Origin: Peribacillus asahii
Lineage (GTDB): Bacteria; Bacillota; Bacilli; Bacillales; DSM-1321
Assembly (NCBI RefSeq): GCF_003570725.1
Contig: NZ_QWVS01000003.1
Span: forward strand, 1-64,000
DNA: 64,000 nucleotides
Direction: 5' to 3'
The notes beneath the pieces are model-generated. The model saw only the letters and a list, made by a program, of their open reading frames with translations. It was not told the origin of the DNA and searched no databases. Positions 61,164-64,000 of the stretch are shown here, piece by piece. Both the position numbers and the translations under genes were made by a program. Within the stretch, counting starts at the first letter, position 1. Each line of letters begins with the position of its first letter.

Positions 61164-62438
61164 ATGAATAACACCTCCACAGTTATCACTCTTCTAGGAA
61201 GTTCAGGCGGGGTTGCCAAATCTATACTCTCTATCTTAAATAAATCAGCGGTCGACAAAAAAGATCCGCTGCATCCCTTGATTCAGAACTCTACTCTTCA
61301 TTTAATAGATAATAAGCAAAAAGATATCAGCTACTACCACAATCTATTCCCTAACCTCTTCACTAAATGTGTCATTCATCAATTTGATTTACAAGATACA
61401 GATCAATTCACCCAACATCTCACACACACCCAAACCTCCATTGTTATTGATGTATCATGGGCAGATACTGTCGCGATGCTTGCTTGCTGTAATCAACTTG
61501 GAGTTAAGTATGTCAATTCCGCTTTAGAATGCGCTATGGTTGATGAAAATGAAGAATTATATGAAGGATTTCCTTTGATTGAGAGAATTCGATATTTTGA
61601 AGCATATAAGAATCAATTCTTAAATACCACCGCAATTATTGGCTCAGGCATGAATCCAGGTGTTGTACAATGGATGGCCATCGAATTGTTAACTAAAAGC
61701 TCAGAGCCTCCACTCGGCTGCTATATTGTTGAGCACGACACTTCCTTTTATAAGAATCCCCAATACGCTAAACCAGGTGTAATTTATACAACTTGGGCAC
61801 CTGAATGCTTTCTAGATGAAGCGATTCTCAGTTACCCGATGTTCATGCAGCATCATACTCCCCTCTTTTTATATGAACAAGTATACAATCTTGAATTTCA
61901 GGTTACTTTAGGGGACAAGCAGTTTGATGGATGCTTAATGCCTCATGAAGAAGTATATACGTTAGGTCAGCTGTATAATATGGAAAGTGGTTTTTTGTAT
62001 AAAGTCAATGATCATACGACAGAACTCATTCGCTCTAAGCTTGATAATGTTCAGCAATTATGGGACCATGAAATGAAAGTTCTCGATCCCCTTGAGGCGC
62101 CGCTCGAAGGAGAAGATTTAGTGGGCGTTCTGCTTGTCTATCCCGATAAAGAACGCTATATGTATAATGTTACGGATAATCATTCTATTTATAGTAAATA
62201 CAAAACAAACGCTACCTATTTTCAAGTAGCTTGTGGCATCTATTCTGCTTTAACCGTTCTTTTATTAGATTCCATCCCAAAAGGGGTTTATTATGTAGAT
62301 GAGCTGCTATTAAAAACCAATAATCAGTATGGACAATATTTACAATACTACATGCCAACATTTGTTACAGGGGAAAATAACCAAACGGGCGGTTTGCTAT
62401 TACAAAGAATGAAAAGAATAAATAAACCTCAGCCGTAA
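61164..62438 (+). CDS. Homospermidine synthase-like (saccharopine dehydrogenase family) enzyme
   Basis: A 424-residue NAD(P)-dependent protein. The N-terminus VITLLGSSGGVAKSILSIL is a Rossmann motif. Several blocks follow bacterial homospermidine synthase: IIGSGMNPGVVQWMAIELL, IVEHDTSFYK then TTWAPECFLDEA, LMPHEEVYTLGQLY, and DLVGVLLVYPDKERYMYNV then YFQVACGIYSAL. Such enzymes couple putrescine units, or condense aspartate semialdehyde with diamines in carboxyspermidine-type relatives. The neighbouring SpeD-like fragment supports a polyamine context. The ribosome binding site is weak (GGATG). Exact product is inferred. Confidence 0.7.
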   Translation: MNNTSTVITLLGSSGGVAKSILSILNKSAVDKKDPLHPLIQNSTLHLIDNKQKDISYYHNLFPNLFTKCVIHQFDLQDTDQFTQHLTHTQTSIVIDVSWADTVAMLACCNQLGVKYVNSALECAMVDENEELYEGFPLIERIRYFEAYKNQFLNTTAIIGSGMNPGVVQWMAIELLTKSSEPPLGCYIVEHDTSFYKNPQYAKPGVIYTTWAPECFLDEAILSYPMFMQHHTPLFLYEQVYNLEFQVTLGDKQFDGCLMPHEEVYTLGQLYNMESGFLYKVNDHTTELIRSKLDNVQQLWDHEMKVLDPLEAPLEGEDLVGVLLVYPDKERYMYNVTDNHSIYSKYKTNATYFQVACGIYSALTVLLLDSIPKGVYYVDELLLKTNNQYGQYLQYYMPTFVTGENNQTGGLLLQRMKRINKPQP

Positions 62439-62447
62439 TATAAGACA

Positions 62448-62480
62448 AGCTCTCTGGCCTTTTTGCAGAGAGCTTTTTTT
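62448..62480 (+). terminator. Terminator of the homospermidine-synthase-like gene
   Basis: AAGCTCTCTG/CAGAGAGCTT stem followed by TTTTTT. Confidence 0.85.
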
Positions 62481-62788
62481 CTATTGATGTCCCATTAAAA
62501 AATATTAAGACCAAACAGCGTGATTTTGTTCATCTGCTGGCCCCAATTGTTAATTGCGTAATAATGCATGATATACCTCTCTTCTTTACTTTTCCATACG
62601 ATATGCACTCCGAAAAAATATATGATTACCCATTAAAAGTAAAAATTGTCATATATATCATTGTTTCGATTGTTACAAAATGACCATATTCGACATCTTT
62701 TTGTAATAAAAATAGTATTCCTGTGAAACACCGCTGTCATATTAAGCTGTTATTCTAAGAGTACGATTTAAAACAAAGGAGATTATTT

Positions 62789-63328
62789 ATGAAAAAAACA
62801 CTAATTACGATGATAACAGCTTGTTTTCTAGTATTTGGGTTTTCCGGAGTTTCATCGGCCGCTAGTACATACACTGTAAAAAAAGGCGACACATTATGGC
62901 TTATTGCAGATAAACATAACGTAACCGTGAAACAGCTTAAAAGCTGGAATGGTCTTAAAAATAATACAATTAAACCTAAACAAGTTTTAAAAGTTAAAAA
63001 AACTACGACAGTTAAAAAAGCATCTACATCAAAAAGCTATAAAACATACACTGTGAAAGCAACAGCTTATACAGCTAATTGTAAAAATTGCAGCGGTATT
63101 ACCGCAACAGGACTGAACTTAAAGAAAAATCCGAACGTGAAAGCAATTTCCGTTGATCCAAAGTTGATTCCACTTGGATCGAAAGTATATGTGGAAGGTT
63201 ATGGAACGGCGATTGCAGCTGATACAGGTGGAGCTATGAAAGGAAAGAAGATTGATGTTTTCATGTCTTCTAAATCTAAAGCTCTTAAGTGGGGCGTAAA
63301 AACTGTTAAAATCAAAGTATATCAATAA
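62789..63328 (+). CDS. Secreted LysM-3D domain protein (YocH-like cell wall hydrolase)
   Basis: A 179-residue exported protein: signal peptide ending at VSSAA (about residue 25), one LysM domain (27-70, [19 protein letters not shown]), a basic linker rich in Thr/Lys, and a C-terminal 3D domain (about 88-179) with [37 protein letters not shown] and [20 protein letters not shown], where the three conserved Asp of the family are present. 3D proteins of this type (YocH, Rpf/Sps-like) are lytic wall enzymes. AAAGGAG precedes the ATG. The 300-base upstream region has TGTAAT and TGTTAC sequences reminiscent of WalR half sites but no full box. Confidence 0.85.
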   Translation: MKKTLITMITACFLVFGFSGVSSAASTYTVKKGDTLWLIADKHNVTVKQLKSWNGLKNNTIKPKQVLKVKKTTTVKKASTSKSYKTYTVKATAYTANCKNCSGITATGLNLKKNPNVKAISVDPKLIPLGSKVYVEGYGTAIAADTGGAMKGKKIDVFMSSKSKALKWGVKTVKIKVYQ

Positions 63329-63336
63329 TTATACAG

Positions 63337-63375
63337 AACCGAATCGTGAACAATGTCGTTCCGATTCGGTTTTTT
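63337..63375 (+). terminator. Terminator of the LysM-3D gene
   Basis: AACCGAATC/GATTCGGTT stem followed by TTTTTTG. Confidence 0.85.
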
Positions 63376-63553
63376 GTTGCACGAAAGAGCAATATTCGAC
63401 TAGTATAGTCTCCCTTCTCTATTATCCACTTCTCCTCTAGAAATCTTGCATTCCTTTTACTCCTCCAAAAAATCCAAATGTTAGGAAAATTGTGTTATCT
63501 CTTTCTGGATATGTGATATGATTTACATAATACTAATAGGAGAGGTGTTTATT

Positions 63554-64000
63554 TTGAAGATTGTTATTGTAGGCGCAGGAGCAGTTGGAGCCTATTTTGG
63601 AGCTCGTCTTGAAGAAGCTGGCCAGCACGTTACATTTCTCGTTCGTAAAACTCGCGCTCGCCAATTAGAAGAAGAAGGTTTACATATTACAAGTCCACAT
63701 GGGAATTATCTATTTAATCAGCTAAATCTAGTTGAAGATGCTACTCAAATTGAACATGCCGATTTAGTTATTCTGTCTGTAAAAGGCTACCATCTAGAAG
63801 GTACCCTGCCCGCTTTACGAACGCTTGTCGAACGTGGAGCTAAAATCCTGCCGCTTTTAAATGGATTAGAGCATATCCCTATTCTTCAAGAGCAATTGGG
63901 AGAAGAAGCTGTACTTGGAGGGTTCGCTTATATTATCACAACCTTAAACGAGAAAGGTCATGTGATTCATTCCAGCCAAAATCACGACTTAATATTTGGC
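63554..64000 (+). CDS. panE: 2-dehydropantoate 2-reductase (PanE/ApbA family), partial
   Basis: The first 149 codons of a ketopantoate reductase family gene cut by the right edge. The N-terminus KIVIVGAGAVGAYFGARLEE is the NADPH-binding G-x-G-x-x-G motif of the family, followed by VTFLVRKTRARQLEEEGLHI, LVILSVKGYHLEGTLPAL with the conserved Lys, and ILPLLNGLEHIPILQ with the conserved Asn-Gly. It reduces ketopantoate to pantoate for coenzyme A. Start is TTG, preceded by GGAGAGG at about seven bases. Bacillus genomes often hold more than one member, so the physiological role is not certain. Confidence 0.85.
   Translation, partial: MKIVIVGAGAVGAYFGARLEEAGQHVTFLVRKTRARQLEEEGLHITSPHGNYLFNQLNLVEDATQIEHADLVILSVKGYHLEGTLPALRTLVERGAKILPLLNGLEHIPILQEQLGEEAVLGGFAYIITTLNEKGHVIHSSQNHDLIFG

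Noticed and set aside
62600-62788. WalR box upstream of the LysM-3D gene
   Set aside because: TGTAAT and TGTTAC occur, but no pair of half sites has the required 5-bp spacing with a good second half.
1-64000. CRISPR arrays, rRNA, tRNA, prophage or intact insertion sequences
   Set aside because: No regularly spaced direct repeats, no rRNA or tRNA-like sequences, no phage structural genes and no full transposase were seen on reading both strands.

Overview
The window is about 64 kb of low-GC chromosomal DNA from an endospore-forming member of the Bacillaceae. Support for this comes from strong GGAGG-type ribosome binding sites, frequent TTG/GTG starts, pdaA and gerA-type genes, a PhoP box, an FMN riboswitch, and a long block whose gene content matches the yfj/yfk region of Bacillus subtilis (pdaA, yfkAB, yfkD, yfkE/cax, yfkH, yfkK, a map paralogue). 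It is not B. subtilis itself: it carries a class I fumarase, dabAB, a homospermidine-synthase-like gene and a shortened riboflavin operon. I see no rRNA, tRNA, CRISPR array, prophage or intact insertion sequence.

Layout. 1-6 kb: the end of a stand-alone riboflavin kinase gene, the Ser/Thr transporter sstT behind a long structured leader, and the pstSCAB phosphate operon under a five-repeat Pho box. 6-7.5 kb: a scar region with an in-frame fusion of GerA N-terminal and GerC C-terminal sequences, a recombinase C-terminal scrap and a small nested inverted-repeat element. 7.5-17 kb: one catabolic operon (regulator, M20 amidohydrolase, peptide-type ABC importer, amidase), probably for import and hydrolysis of an amide or ureido compound. 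17-22.5 kb: decayed genes (glutaminase, homogentisate dioxygenase) around a two-gene version of a PEP-synthase/rifampin-phosphotransferase-like enzyme plus an MFS exporter. 22.7-28.5 kb: a dabB-dabA bicarbonate-uptake operon with a DUF2294 protein and a carbonic-anhydrase-like protein lacking its zinc ligands, preceded by two promoters, a terminator in the leader and a small upstream frame.

28.8-48.9 kb: mostly conserved core genes: rlmCD, pdaA, fumarase, yfkAB, yfkD, cax, zosA with a PerR-like box, two YihY proteins, map, motAB, an AbrB-type permease, mreBH and nrnB. 49-51.2 kb: FMN-riboswitch-controlled ribE-ribB-ribH without ribD or a GTP cyclohydrolase II domain. 51.2-64 kb: yfmL helicase, an orphan sensor kinase, a proline symporter, a class III aminotransferase, a large secreted subtilisin-like protease, a decayed SpeD-like gene next to a homospermidine-synthase-like gene, a LysM-3D wall protein and the start of a ketopantoate reductase.

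The points most worth a second look are the GerA/GerC fusion scar with its neighbours, the unassigned structured RNA ahead of sstT, the dab leader with its uORF and metal-less carbonic anhydrase paralogue, the split PEP-synthase-like pair, and the truncated rib operon. All functions are inferred from sequence recognition by eye; no database search was run.
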